Below the pieces are notes generated by a model. That model searched no databases. It worked only from the letters and a program-made list of their open reading frames with translations, and was not told the DNA's origin. The translations under genes and the position numbers were made by a program. DNA of 15,102 nucleotides from Flavobacteriaceae bacterium UBA7433. GTDB lineage: Bacteria; Bacteroidota; Bacteroidia; Flavobacteriales; Flavobacteriaceae. The DNA lies in assembly GCA_002477565.1 (NCBI GenBank), contig DLQL01000068.1, forward strand, positions 1 through 15,102. The letters are read 5' to 3'. Positions 1 to 7,282 of this stretch are shown here, piece after piece (within the stretch, counting starts at the first letter, position 1; every line of letters begins with the position of its first letter).

Positions 1-994
1 CTTGCTCCAAAGCTTTGACCATCAACTCTTGACCGATGTAGTTTTCGTCACCTTTGCCGTACTGTATGTCTCCTTGCGCATAAACTACCGCGATTCTTTC
101 AGTAGCTGGATTGAAAACACGCCCACTTCTCGATTGGATGTAATCCATCAAGTTGAGGGAGTTTAACGTTTCTGTTTGCGCCAAGGCTTTTAGTTTTTCA
201 TCATAGGCATCTCGATACAAAGCTGCATCTGCGAGTTTGTTCTCCACAGCCATGTCTGCTGCTCTCCCTTTGGAAAAGTCTGCAATCTCATTCAACGTTT
301 CTAAGGACAAACCCCGCGACAAGGAGATGTCTTGGACAAGGGCTGACCAAAGCGACTGCAACAAAGATTGAATTTGTTCTCTATTTGCTTTGCTCATTTT
401 ATTTTCCAAAAACGGCTCGACCGCACTTTTGTATTTTCCGTGGCGAATGACCTCCATCTTTACGCCGTATTTGTCTTGAAAATCTTTGAAAAATAAAATT
501 TCAGAAGCCAAGCCTTTGAATTCAATCTGCCCAATCGGACTTAAAAACAAGGAGTCCGCCACAGAACTCAAATAATAATCTTTTTGACCGTATACATCGG
601 CGTAGGCCATGACAAATTTTCCAGTGGTTTTGAAATCTTCCAAAGCACTGCGAATGGCTGTGAGTTGGGAAATACCTCCTTGCAAACTTTTTGTTTCGAT
701 ACTGATGCCCGAAATTTTTTCGTCGTTTTTCGCATTTTCAATCGCCTCTAAAAGAGTGTTCAGTCCTGTGACTCTGTCCAAAGTTCCCAAAATTTCTGCC
801 AATGGGTTGTCGTCGTTCGGCGCATAATCTTTGATTTGGGTGTCCAATTGAATTTTCAAAACCGATTTTTCAGACACAACTATTTGCGGTGTATCATTGA
901 CTGCGACAGCAATTCCTGCAAAAACTGCGATGAGAAGAAAAATAGCTATAAAAAAGCCCAAAATAGACGCAAATAGGTTTCTTAGAAAATTCAT
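1..994 (-). CDS. sppA: Signal peptide peptidase SppA, 67K type (5' part, cut by window edge)
   Basis: This is a membrane-anchored serine protease that cleaves leftover signal peptides in the cytoplasmic membrane. I translated it by hand: 331 complete codons are present, starting at ATG 994-992, and the C-terminal half lies beyond base 1. Residues 1-33 form a hydrophobic N-terminal anchor (MNFLRNLFASILGFFIAIFL and following). The motif GKYKSAVEPF includes Lys189 (bases 428-430), which matches the general-base lysine of the E. coli-type enzyme (YKSAVEPF). The catalytic serine belongs to the second repeat and is expected outside the window. The repeat-1 region (DYYLSSVADSLFLSPIGQIE) and the start of repeat 2 (RIAVVYAQGDI) are visible. 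The gene is divergent from folK across 96 bases and has a TATATTTG promoter box just upstream. The family call is firm; activity cannot be judged without the C-terminus. Confidence 0.93.
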   Translation of the reverse strand, partial: MNFLRNLFASILGFFIAIFLLIAVFAGIAVAVNDTPQIVVSEKSVLKIQLDTQIKDYAPNDDNPLAEILGTLDRVTGLNTLLEAIENAKNDEKISGISIETKSLQGGISQLTAIRSALEDFKTTGKFVMAYADVYGQKDYYLSSVADSLFLSPIGQIEFKGLASEILFFKDFQDKYGVKMEVIRHGKYKSAVEPFLENKMSKANREQIQSLLQSLWSALVQDISLSRGLSLETLNEIADFSKGRAADMAVENKLADAALYRDAYDEKLKALAQTETLNSLNLMDYIQSRSGRVFNPATERIAVVYAQGDIQYGKGDENYIGQELMVKALEQ

Positions 995-1017
995 AAAATT
1001 TGATTGAAGATTGAACA

Positions 1018-1025
1018 CAAATATA
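1018..1025 (-). promoter_or_regulatory. Bacteroidota-type -7 box for sppA
   Basis: On the minus strand these bases read TATATTTG, an exact match to TAnnTTTG, the -7 element used by the Bacteroidota primary sigma factor. It lies 23 bases upstream of the sppA ATG. No TTG-type -33 element sits at the usual 17-23 base spacing (the nearest TTG is 26 bases away), so the promoter call rests on one box. Confidence 0.5.
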
Positions 1026-1090
1026 ACATTTTCTTTTGTTTCTTTGTGTCGCAATGCCTTGACATCGTTGCCAGACATCCGTATTCAAAA

Positions 1091-1606
1091 ATGAAAAAAG
1101 CTACACAAAATACATTTCTGTCCTTGGGCAGCAACTTGGACAACAAATTTGACAACTTACAGTTGGCAGTGCGTGCCATTGACAATACACTGGGCGATGT
1201 CAAAAAAATTTCTTCGCTCTACGCGTCTCCCGCACTGGGTTTTGATGGAGCTCCTTTTTACAACCTTTGCATAGAAGTCGCCACGCAGCTCAAAGCAACG
1301 GAGTTTTTGGAAAAACTTTTGGAATTGGAATTGATTTTGGGAAGAACACGTGGCCATAAAAAAGGATACCAAGACCGGACGATTGACATAGACTTGCTTT
1401 TGTATGAAAACAAAACCTTTGAAACTGCTGTATTAAAAGTACCACATCCCCGGATGCTCGAACGAAAGTTTGTGCTCCTTCCCTTGTCAGAAATCGCTGG
1501 GGAAATGCACTATCCCACTTCGGACAAAACAATTCAAGAATGCCTGAATGCATGTCCCGATGTCAGTCAATTGCAAAAGGTTGCCAAAAAAATAACCCTT
1601 CGCTAG
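1091..1606 (+). CDS. folK: 2-amino-4-hydroxy-6-hydroxymethyldihydropteridine diphosphokinase (HPPK)
   Basis: FolK transfers pyrophosphate from ATP to 6-hydroxymethyl-7,8-dihydropterin in cytoplasmic folate synthesis. The 171-residue product opens with the HPPK strand and loop TFLSLGSNLDNK. It carries GRTRG (84-88) and the signature YQDRTIDIDLLLY, in which Asp99 and Asp101 match the two magnesium-binding aspartates of the E. coli enzyme. VPHPRMLERKFVLLPLSEIA follows, also typical of the family. The frame is open back to 1004, but those 29 extra residues are cysteine- and phenylalanine-rich, fall outside the family and overlap the sppA promoter. I therefore chose ATG 1091. The length is normal for a stand-alone HPPK. 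The gene ends 5 bases before the convergent gldC stop. No clear promoter was found for it. Confidence 0.95.
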   Translation: MKKATQNTFLSLGSNLDNKFDNLQLAVRAIDNTLGDVKKISSLYASPALGFDGAPFYNLCIEVATQLKATEFLEKLLELELILGRTRGHKKGYQDRTIDIDLLLYENKTFETAVLKVPHPRMLERKFVLLPLSEIAGEMHYPTSDKTIQECLNACPDVSQLQKVAKKITLR

Positions 1607-1611
1607 CACTT

Positions 1612-1947
1612 TTATTTCTGTAGTTCTAATTTTTCGGCAAAATAGTCGCAAAAATCTCGCATGGTTGCCCCCATCTTTTCGTCGTTGGTGGCTCTTTCAA
1701 AGCTATGGCTCATGGAGACCAATGTTTGGTGAAAAAATTGCTTCATCTCGTCTACTGGCATGTCTTTTGTCCACAAATCGATGCGAAGGGTGTCTTTCTT
1801 TTTGGGGTCCCATATGGACAAGAGAACGGCTTTGCTCTCCGTATTGTCAATACCTCCGTCTTCTGCGCTCCAAGAAATCGTTTCTGGAACCTTATTTTCG
1901 TCCAATCCTATTTCAAATTCGATTTTTGATTTGTGTGCTACTGCCAT
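1612..1947 (-). CDS. gldC: Gliding motility protein GldC
   Basis: GldC is a small protein linked to gliding motility in flavobacteria, where its loss impairs but does not abolish movement. The exact role is unknown. The 111-residue product has no signal peptide or membrane segment and should be cytoplasmic. Recognised family stretches are IGLDENKVPETISWSAEDGG near the N-terminus, then LRIDLWTKDMPVDEMKQFFH, and FCDYFAEKLEL at the C-terminus. I chose ATG at 1947-1945, which lies 24 bases downstream of a TATATTTG box. The longer ATG reading from 1983 would begin upstream of that box and adds 12 residues unlike the family. As I recall it, gldC sits next to gldB in Flavobacterium johnsoniae. Here gldB is not adjacent: gldC converges on folK and is divergent from the DUF4199 gene. 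Confidence 0.9.
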   Translation of the reverse strand: MAVAHKSKIEFEIGLDENKVPETISWSAEDGGIDNTESKAVLLSIWDPKKKDTLRIDLWTKDMPVDEMKQFFHQTLVSMSHSFERATNDEKMGATMRDFCDYFAEKLELQK

Positions 1948-1971
1948 TTTTGTGTAGGTTGTAATTCCCTG

Positions 1972-1979
1972 CAAATATA
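1972..1979 (-). promoter_or_regulatory. -7 box for gldC
   Basis: The minus strand reads TATATTTG here, matching TAnnTTTG exactly, 24 bases upstream of the chosen gldC ATG. No TTG -33 element is visible; a TTTTTC tract lies about 20 bases upstream. The box also argues against the longer gldC reading that would start at 1983, upstream of the box. Confidence 0.5.
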
Positions 1980-2005
1980 GCACATTATAGATTGAAAAAC
2001 CGCTA

Positions 2006-2045
2006 TTTTAAAAGCTTGCTTTCGATCGAAGAACACATTTTAAAA
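2006..2045. repeat. Three evenly spaced palindromes in the gldC/DUF4199 divergent region
   Basis: TTTTAAAA at 2006-2013, TTCGATCGAA at 2021-2030 and TTTTAAAA at 2038-2045 are each perfect palindromes. Their centres (2009.5, 2025.5, 2041.5) are exactly 16 bases apart. The group therefore forms an interrupted inverted repeat about the central TCGA. It lies between the two divergent promoter boxes. It may be an operator, a hairpin or chance; no function is known. Confidence 0.35.
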
Positions 2046-2115
2046 CACGCTGTATTTCTCCAATTTAAAAAGGGTTTATCTGTCAATTAAATTTCTACAC
2101 TTGGCGGGAATTAAG

Positions 2116-2123
2116 TATATTTG
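2116..2123 (+). promoter_or_regulatory. -7 box for the DUF4199 gene
   Basis: TATATTTG matches TAnnTTTG exactly and ends 21 bases before ATG 2145. Its final TTG is the codon that would open the longest frame at 2121, so that longer start is unlikely to be in the transcript. A TTG at 2101-2103 is only 12 bases upstream, too close for a normal -33 element. Confidence 0.5.
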
Positions 2124-2144
2124 TTTGGAATTACAAAAAAAAAA

Positions 2145-2663
2145 ATGGAAAATCAATCAATTGGAAACAAAGAAATTGTAAAAAATTACGGATTGTTCTT
2201 GGGAGGAACTTCCGTCCTCATCAGTCTCATTCAATATGCTCTGGGAGACCACCTGAGCCCAAAACCCATATACGGTACGCTCAGCTTTGCTTTGATGGCT
2301 GCTCTCATTGTGGTCGGAATTAAAAAATTCAAAGCCGCTAACGAAGGCTATTTGTCTTTTGGTGAAGCGGCAAAAATAGGCGTGGGAATTGCCTTGGTAA
2401 GCGCTGTGATTTCCATTGTTTACAACCAACTATTTATGACCTTTATCGAGCCTGATTTTATGAATCAAATTCTTTTACAACAGCAAGAAGACATGTTCAA
2501 CAAAGGAATGAGCGAACAGGAAATTGAATTGGCTGCTCAGCTAGGTGAAAAACTAAAAGGACCTTTTATTTCTTCTGCCATTGGTTTGGTTGCCAGTGCT
2601 TTTATTGGGTTTGTCATTTCGGCCATCACAGGAGCCATCCTGAAAAACACGAAGGAAGCTTAA
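2145..2663 (+). CDS. DUF4199 family four-helix membrane protein
   Basis: The function is unknown. The product of 172 residues has four hydrophobic segments at about 15-34, 42-60, 77-97 and 143-166. Segments 3 and 4 are joined by a charged, glutamine- and glutamate-rich loop of about 45 residues (98-142). This layout and the motif YLSFGEAAKIGVGIA fit DUF4199, a Bacteroidota-specific inner-membrane family. I chose ATG 2145 because the alternative TTG at 2121 overlaps the promoter box. Only 12 bases separate its stop from the apparent TTG start of the downstream membrane glycosyltransferase, so the two are probably co-transcribed and translationally coupled. A GtrA-like helper role for that glycosyltransferase is possible but is purely inferred from gene order and topology. 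Confidence 0.82.
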   Translation: MENQSIGNKEIVKNYGLFLGGTSVLISLIQYALGDHLSPKPIYGTLSFALMAALIVVGIKKFKAANEGYLSFGEAAKIGVGIALVSAVISIVYNQLFMTFIEPDFMNQILLQQQEDMFNKGMSEQEIELAAQLGEKLKGPFISSAIGLVASAFIGFVISAITGAILKNTKEA

Positions 2664-2675
2664 TTCTTTTTTAAT

Positions 2676-3644
2676 TTGGAATTTAACACAGACCTTTCCG
2701 TAGTCATCCCCCTTTTGAACGAAGAAGAATCGTTGCAAGAATTGCACGATTGGATTGTTCGGGTGATGTGTGCAGAAAACTACCGCTATGAAATTTTGTT
2801 TATCGACGATGGCAGTACAGACAAGTCCTGGGATATCATTGAAAAACTAAGTGCTGGAAACCCCTGTGTCAAAGCCCTTCGGTTTTCAAGAAATTACGGA
2901 AAATCCCAAGCTTTGCACGCGGGTTTCAAAGAAGTCAAAGGCCGAGTCGTTATTACCATGGATGCAGATTTGCAGGACGCTCCCGATGAAATCCCCGCAC
3001 TGTACCAAAAGATTGTCACTGAAAAATACGACTTGGTGAGCGGTTGGAAAAAGAAACGCTTCGATTCCAAAATTCGCAAAAATATCCCTTCCAAATTGTT
3101 CAATTGGGCGGCTCGAAAAGTTTCTGGAATCTCCTTAAACGACTTCAATTGTGGACTCAAAGCCTTTGACATCAAAGTCGTCAAAGCAATTGATGTGGAA
3201 GGAGAAATGCACCGATACATTCCCTTACTAGCCAAAGATGCGGGTTTTGAAAAAATCGCAGAACAAGTCGTGCAACACCAAGCCCGAAAATACGGCGAGA
3301 CCAAGTTTGGCATGGAACGCTTTGTCAATGGTTTTTTAGACCTATTGACCCTTTGGTTTGTCAGTCGATTTGGAAAACGTCCCATGTACCTTTTTGGCTT
3401 TGCTGGCACACTTGCTTTTTTGTTTGGTTTGATCGCGACCATGTACATGGGTGCCTCTAAATTGATCGCTGTTTTTTACTTGCAAAAGCCTGCCCCTTTG
3501 GTCACAGACAACCCCTTGTTTTACATTGCCTTGACCTGTATGGTTCTGGGAACACAGCTCTTTTTAGCAGGTTTTCTTGGAGAATTGATCTTGCGCAGTA
3601 AAAAGAAAACTAAAAACTATAAAACAACACAAGAGATCCTGTAA
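2676..3644 (+). CDS. GtrB/DPM1-like membrane-bound family 2 glycosyltransferase
   Basis: The product probably transfers a sugar from a nucleotide sugar to polyprenyl phosphate on the inner face of the cytoplasmic membrane. The sugar cannot be told from sequence. The GT-A domain begins with SVVIPLLNEEESLQEL. It has DDGSTD (44-49) for nucleotide binding and DADLQD (96-101) for metal binding. SRNYGKSQALHAGF and HQARKYGETKFGM are typical of the bacterial DPM1-like group. Two C-terminal membrane helices lie at about 237-258 and 282-306. The frame is closed upstream by the DUF4199 stop, and the first ATG (residue 31) would delete the first strand of the fold. The start is therefore most likely TTG 2676. 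The length of 322 is normal for the family. Confidence 0.92.
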   Translation: MEFNTDLSVVIPLLNEEESLQELHDWIVRVMCAENYRYEILFIDDGSTDKSWDIIEKLSAGNPCVKALRFSRNYGKSQALHAGFKEVKGRVVITMDADLQDAPDEIPALYQKIVTEKYDLVSGWKKKRFDSKIRKNIPSKLFNWAARKVSGISLNDFNCGLKAFDIKVVKAIDVEGEMHRYIPLLAKDAGFEKIAEQVVQHQARKYGETKFGMERFVNGFLDLLTLWFVSRFGKRPMYLFGFAGTLAFLFGLIATMYMGASKLIAVFYLQKPAPLVTDNPLFYIALTCMVLGTQLFLAGFLGELILRSKKKTKNYKTTQEIL

Positions 3645-3696
3645 AAACAGCGTTGATTATTTTAACAATAACAGGCTTCTGTTACCTAGAATCTTT

Positions 3697-3704
3697 TACT
3701 TTTG
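3697..3704 (+). promoter_or_regulatory. -7 box for the phosphohexomutase operon
   Basis: TACTTTTG matches TAnnTTTG exactly and ends 20 bases before ATG 3725. It lies inside the longer open frame that begins at 3653, which supports the shorter start. No -33 TTG is seen at normal spacing. It would drive the mutase, the ABC exporter and the GT90 gene. Confidence 0.5.
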
Positions 3705-3724
3705 TAAAAACTAAAAAAAATACT

Positions 3725-5440
3725 ATGAGTACCCTTCAAAGCAACGAAACAGCCCAAAAGTGGCTTTCGCCTACCTTCGATACGGAGACACAAACAGCGG
3801 TCAAGACACTTTTAGAGAGCAACCCCGATGTACTGTTGGACAGTTTTTACAAAGACCTTGAATTTGGAACAGGAGGCATCCGTGGTTTGATGGGTGCAGG
3901 CACCAACCGCATCAACAAATACACACTTGGAAAAGCCACCCAAGGGCTTTCCAATTACTTACTAAAAAACGCTCCAAACAATGGCTGTAGTGTGGCCATT
4001 GCCTACGATTGCAGACACCAGAGCGACACGTTGGCAAAAGTGGTGGCGGATGTACTCACCGCAAACGGAATTCAAGTCTACCTTTTTGAGGCCTTGCGCA
4101 CCACACCTGCTTTGTCCTTTGCCGTGAACCACTTGTCATGTGATGCGGGAATTGTCTTGACAGCCTCACACAACCCACCTGAATACAATGGCTACAAAGT
4201 CTATTGGTCTGACGGGGGACAAATTGTCCCACCCCACGACAGCGGAATCATCGCAGAAGTAAACCGATTGGATTTTTCTGAAATTAAATTTGATGCCAAT
4301 CCAGCATTGTTGGAATACATCGGAAAAGAGGTCGATACTGCATTTACAGACGCCTGTGTGGCCAACGGAAGTTTGGAATTGACAAACAGAGACGATCTCT
4401 GTATTGTTTTTACTTCTTTGCACGGAACTTCCATTACAGCCATGCCGGAAACTTTGGAAAAAGCAGGGTATCAGAAGGTACACATTGTCGAAGAGCAACG
4501 CGTGCCGAACGGAAATTTCCCGACAGTCGACTCCCCCAATCCTGAGGAACCTGCGGCCTTGAAGATGGCAACCGAATTGGCAGAAAAAGTAACTGCTGAC
4601 ATCGTCATCGGAACAGATCCAGACAGCGATCGTGTAGGAATCGCAGTACGAGACTTGGACGGAAAGATCAAACTCTTGAACGGAAACCAAACCATGGTCT
4701 TGATGATTGACTTTTTGGTCAAAAAATGGCAGCAAGAAGGCCGTTTGGATGGAAAGCAATTTGTCGGTACGACCATCGTATCTACGGACATGGTTTCTGC
4801 CATTGCAAACAACTATGGTGTGGAAACTAAAATTTGCTTGACCGGATTCAAATGGATTGCCAAAATGATTGTGGACTTTCCCGAATTGGAGTTTATTGGC
4901 GGTGGAGAAGAGAGTTTTGGGTTTATGGTCGGTGATTTTGTAAGAGACAAAGATGCCATTACCTCTGCCCTGTTGGCTTGCGAAATTGCTACCGATGCAA
5001 AAGCAAACGGCAGCTCTTTTTACAAAGAATTGCTCAAGCTTTATGTCCAACACGGTTTTTACAAGGAACATTTGATTTCTATCACCAAAAAAGGAATGGA
5101 CGGAGCCGCTCAAATCAAACAGATGATGGCTGCCCTAAGAGACAAACCTTATACACATATTGATGGTGAAAGGGTTCAGTACGTCGCCGACTACCAAGCA
5201 GCAACCTTACAGAATTTGATTACGGGAGAAGTAAGTGCCATTGACCTACCGAAATCCAATGTATTGATTTTTACAACCGAACAAGGCACCCGTGTAGCCG
5301 CAAGGCCGAGTGGCACCGAACCAAAAATAAAATTCTATTTCAGTGTGAATACGGCATTGGATTCCGAAGAAAGTGCAACGGAAACAGAACGTGCATTGGA
5401 TGAAAAAACACAACGAATCATCTCAGAATTGTCTCTATAA
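3725..5440 (+). CDS. Alpha-D-phosphohexomutase (phosphoglucomutase/phosphomannomutase)
   Basis: This cytoplasmic enzyme moves phosphate between C6 and C1 of hexose phosphates, feeding nucleotide-sugar and glycan synthesis. The 571 residues contain all four family landmarks. FGTGGIRG is at 47-54. The phosphoserine loop TASHNPPEYNG has the acceptor Ser148. The magnesium loop GTDPDSDR has Asp298, Asp300 and Asp302. The sugar loop GGGEESFGF is at 392-400, and the phosphate-binding loop RPSGTEPK at 527-534. The length and the HIDGER motif resemble the Bacillus PgcA-type mutases. Glucose versus mannose preference cannot be decided by eye. I chose ATG 3725 because a -7 box lies inside the 24-codon upstream extension. 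The ABC exporter begins 9 bases after the stop. Confidence 0.95.
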   Translation: MSTLQSNETAQKWLSPTFDTETQTAVKTLLESNPDVLLDSFYKDLEFGTGGIRGLMGAGTNRINKYTLGKATQGLSNYLLKNAPNNGCSVAIAYDCRHQSDTLAKVVADVLTANGIQVYLFEALRTTPALSFAVNHLSCDAGIVLTASHNPPEYNGYKVYWSDGGQIVPPHDSGIIAEVNRLDFSEIKFDANPALLEYIGKEVDTAFTDACVANGSLELTNRDDLCIVFTSLHGTSITAMPETLEKAGYQKVHIVEEQRVPNGNFPTVDSPNPEEPAALKMATELAEKVTADIVIGTDPDSDRVGIAVRDLDGKIKLLNGNQTMVLMIDFLVKKWQQEGRLDGKQFVGTTIVSTDMVSAIANNYGVETKICLTGFKWIAKMIVDFPELEFIGGGEESFGFMVGDFVRDKDAITSALLACEIATDAKANGSSFYKELLKLYVQHGFYKEHLISITKKGMDGAAQIKQMMAALRDKPYTHIDGERVQYVADYQAATLQNLITGEVSAIDLPKSNVLIFTTEQGTRVAARPSGTEPKIKFYFSVNTALDSEESATETERALDEKTQRIISELSL

Positions 5441-5449
5441 AAAAACAGA

Positions 5450-7276
5450 ATGAATCATTTTAAAAGAATACTAAACTTTGCACGTCCTTTTATCAAACAC
5501 GCTTGGCTGAGTGGTTTGTTCAATGTACTCTATGCCATTTTTAATATTTTGACTGTGCTTTCTTTTTTGCCTGTATTGGCCATCCTCTTCAAAACAGACA
5601 CAAAGACCTATGGCAAACCTATGTACAAAGGAATTGCAAACAGTTTTGACTTTTTAAAAGACAGTTTTTATTACGAGATCACCCAACATGTAGCATCCAA
5701 CGGAGTCCTGGCTACTTTGGGCGTGATTTGCGCAGTCTGTGTCGGCTTGTTTTTCTTCAAAAATTTGTTCCGGTATTTGGCTACTTTCGAATTGGCATAC
5801 ATCAACAATGGCATCGTTCGAGATCTGCAAAATGCTTTGTACAGCAAAATCATTGAATTGCCCATCTCTTATTTTTCAGAAAAAAGAAAAGGAGATTTGA
5901 TGTCTCGGATGACGTTGGATGTACAGGCGGTACAAGCGTCTTTTCTATCGACCTTGGAAACAATTTTTAGAGATCCCATCACCATCTGCATCACCTTGTT
6001 GATGATGTTTTCGATGAGTGCAAAGCTGACGTTGTTTGTCTTTGTCATGTTGCCTGTTTCTGGTTGGATCATCTCTTCTATTGGCAAAAAGTTAAAAGCC
6101 AATTCTATGAAAGCCCAAAAAGAAGGCGGCCGCTTTTTATCTTTTGTTGAAGAAACCCTTACTGGGCTTCGAGTCATCAAAGGATTCAATGCAGAAAACA
6201 AGATCAAAAATCGATTTTTGGCTTCGACAAGCAATTACGCCAAACTGATGGTCAAAGTAACCCAAAGACAAGCCTTGGCATCTCCAACCAGCGAATTTTT
6301 AGGAGCACTCACCATTATTGCAATCCTTTGGTACGGCGGCAACTTGGTACTGTCCAACAACAGCCATTTGGACGCCCCTACTTTCTTTACGTATATCGGG
6401 CTTTTTTACTCGGTATTAGCGCCTGTAAAATCAATTTCAGGAGCCTTTTCAAAAATTCAAAAAGGAGGTGCTTCTGCAGAACGCATCTTAGAAATTTTAG
6501 AAACCGAAAACAGCATCAAAGAGGTTGAGAATCCAACGTGCAAAACAAGCTTTGACAAAGAAATTGTCTTTGACAACATTTCTTTCAAATACAAGGAAGA
6601 TTATGTGTTAAAAAATTTCTCATTGACCATTCCAAAAGGACAAACAGTGGCTTTGGTCGGACAATCTGGAAGTGGAAAATCTACATTGGCAAATTTGATT
6701 ACGCGTTTTTACGATGTCAATGAAGGAAGTATTTCTATTGACGGGACAGACATCCGAAACTTGACTAAAAAGTCGTTGAGAGACTTGATGGGAATTGTCA
6801 CCCAAGACTCCATCTTGTTCAACGACAGTGTTGCTGAAAACCTCTCACTGGGAACAGAGAAGTCCTCGGAGGCTGAAATCGTCGAGGCTGCAAAAATTGC
6901 AAATGCCCACGAATTCATCAAAGACCTGGCAGCGCAGTACCAAACCAATATTGGGGATGGCGGCAACAAATTATCGGGTGGACAGAAACAGCGCTTGAGC
7001 ATCGCAAGAGCAGTTCTCAAAAACCCTCCTATCATGATCCTAGACGAAGCAACCTCTGCACTGGATACCGAATCAGAACAGTTGGTACAAGGCGCATTGG
7101 AAAAAATGATGAAAAACAGAACGTCTCTCGTCATTGCGCACCGCTTGTCAACCATCCAAAAAGCAGATTTGATTGTGGTCTTGAAAAAGGGTGAAATCAT
7201 TGAACAAGGAAACCATACCGAATTGTTGAAAACAAAAGGTGCTTATTACAACCTTGTCAACATGCAAACTTTTTAA
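5450..7276 (+). CDS. MsbA-like ABC exporter, fused membrane and ATPase domains
   Basis: This half-size ABC exporter (608 residues) should work as a homodimer in the inner membrane. The type IV exporter fold has six hydrophobic segments near 18-46, 84-110, 177-196, 200-215, 285-302 and 312-330. The ATPase domain has Walker A GQSGSGKST (404-412), the signature LSGGQKQR (508-515), Walker B ending at Asp532 with catalytic Glu533, and the switch histidine His564, so it looks fully active. The nearest functional model is MsbA, which flips lipid A-core. Peptide and drug exporters share this architecture, so the substrate is not proven. The neighbours (a mutase 9 bases upstream, a GT90 transferase 6 bases downstream) favour an LPS or glycolipid substrate. 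Confidence 0.92.
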   Translation: MNHFKRILNFARPFIKHAWLSGLFNVLYAIFNILTVLSFLPVLAILFKTDTKTYGKPMYKGIANSFDFLKDSFYYEITQHVASNGVLATLGVICAVCVGLFFFKNLFRYLATFELAYINNGIVRDLQNALYSKIIELPISYFSEKRKGDLMSRMTLDVQAVQASFLSTLETIFRDPITICITLLMMFSMSAKLTLFVFVMLPVSGWIISSIGKKLKANSMKAQKEGGRFLSFVEETLTGLRVIKGFNAENKIKNRFLASTSNYAKLMVKVTQRQALASPTSEFLGALTIIAILWYGGNLVLSNNSHLDAPTFFTYIGLFYSVLAPVKSISGAFSKIQKGGASAERILEILETENSIKEVENPTCKTSFDKEIVFDNISFKYKEDYVLKNFSLTIPKGQTVALVGQSGSGKSTLANLITRFYDVNEGSISIDGTDIRNLTKKSLRDLMGIVTQDSILFNDSVAENLSLGTEKSSEAEIVEAAKIANAHEFIKDLAAQYQTNIGDGGNKLSGGQKQRLSIARAVLKNPPIMILDEATSALDTESEQLVQGALEKMMKNRTSLVIAHRLSTIQKADLIVVLKKGEIIEQGNHTELLKTKGAYYNLVNMQTF

Positions 7277-7282
7277 ATTTTC

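Noticed and set aside
1004..1090. Upstream extension of folK
   Set aside because: It adds 29 residues unlike HPPK and overlaps the sppA promoter; ATG 1091 gives the normal length.
2121..2144. TTG start giving a longer DUF4199 protein
   Set aside because: The TTG is part of the TATATTTG promoter box, so it would not be in the transcript.
2894..3448. Minus-strand frame of 184 codons
   Set aside because: It is antisense to the GT2 catalytic domain and shows no family motif.
4166..5113. Long open frame of 315 codons on the minus strand
   Set aside because: It lies wholly antisense to the phosphohexomutase gene, whose motifs are intact. Its translation is rich in Cys, Phe and Ser with no recognisable domain, as expected of a shadow frame.
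6709..7200. Minus-strand frame of 163 codons
   Set aside because: It is antisense to the ATPase domain of the ABC exporter, which is clearly the coding strand.
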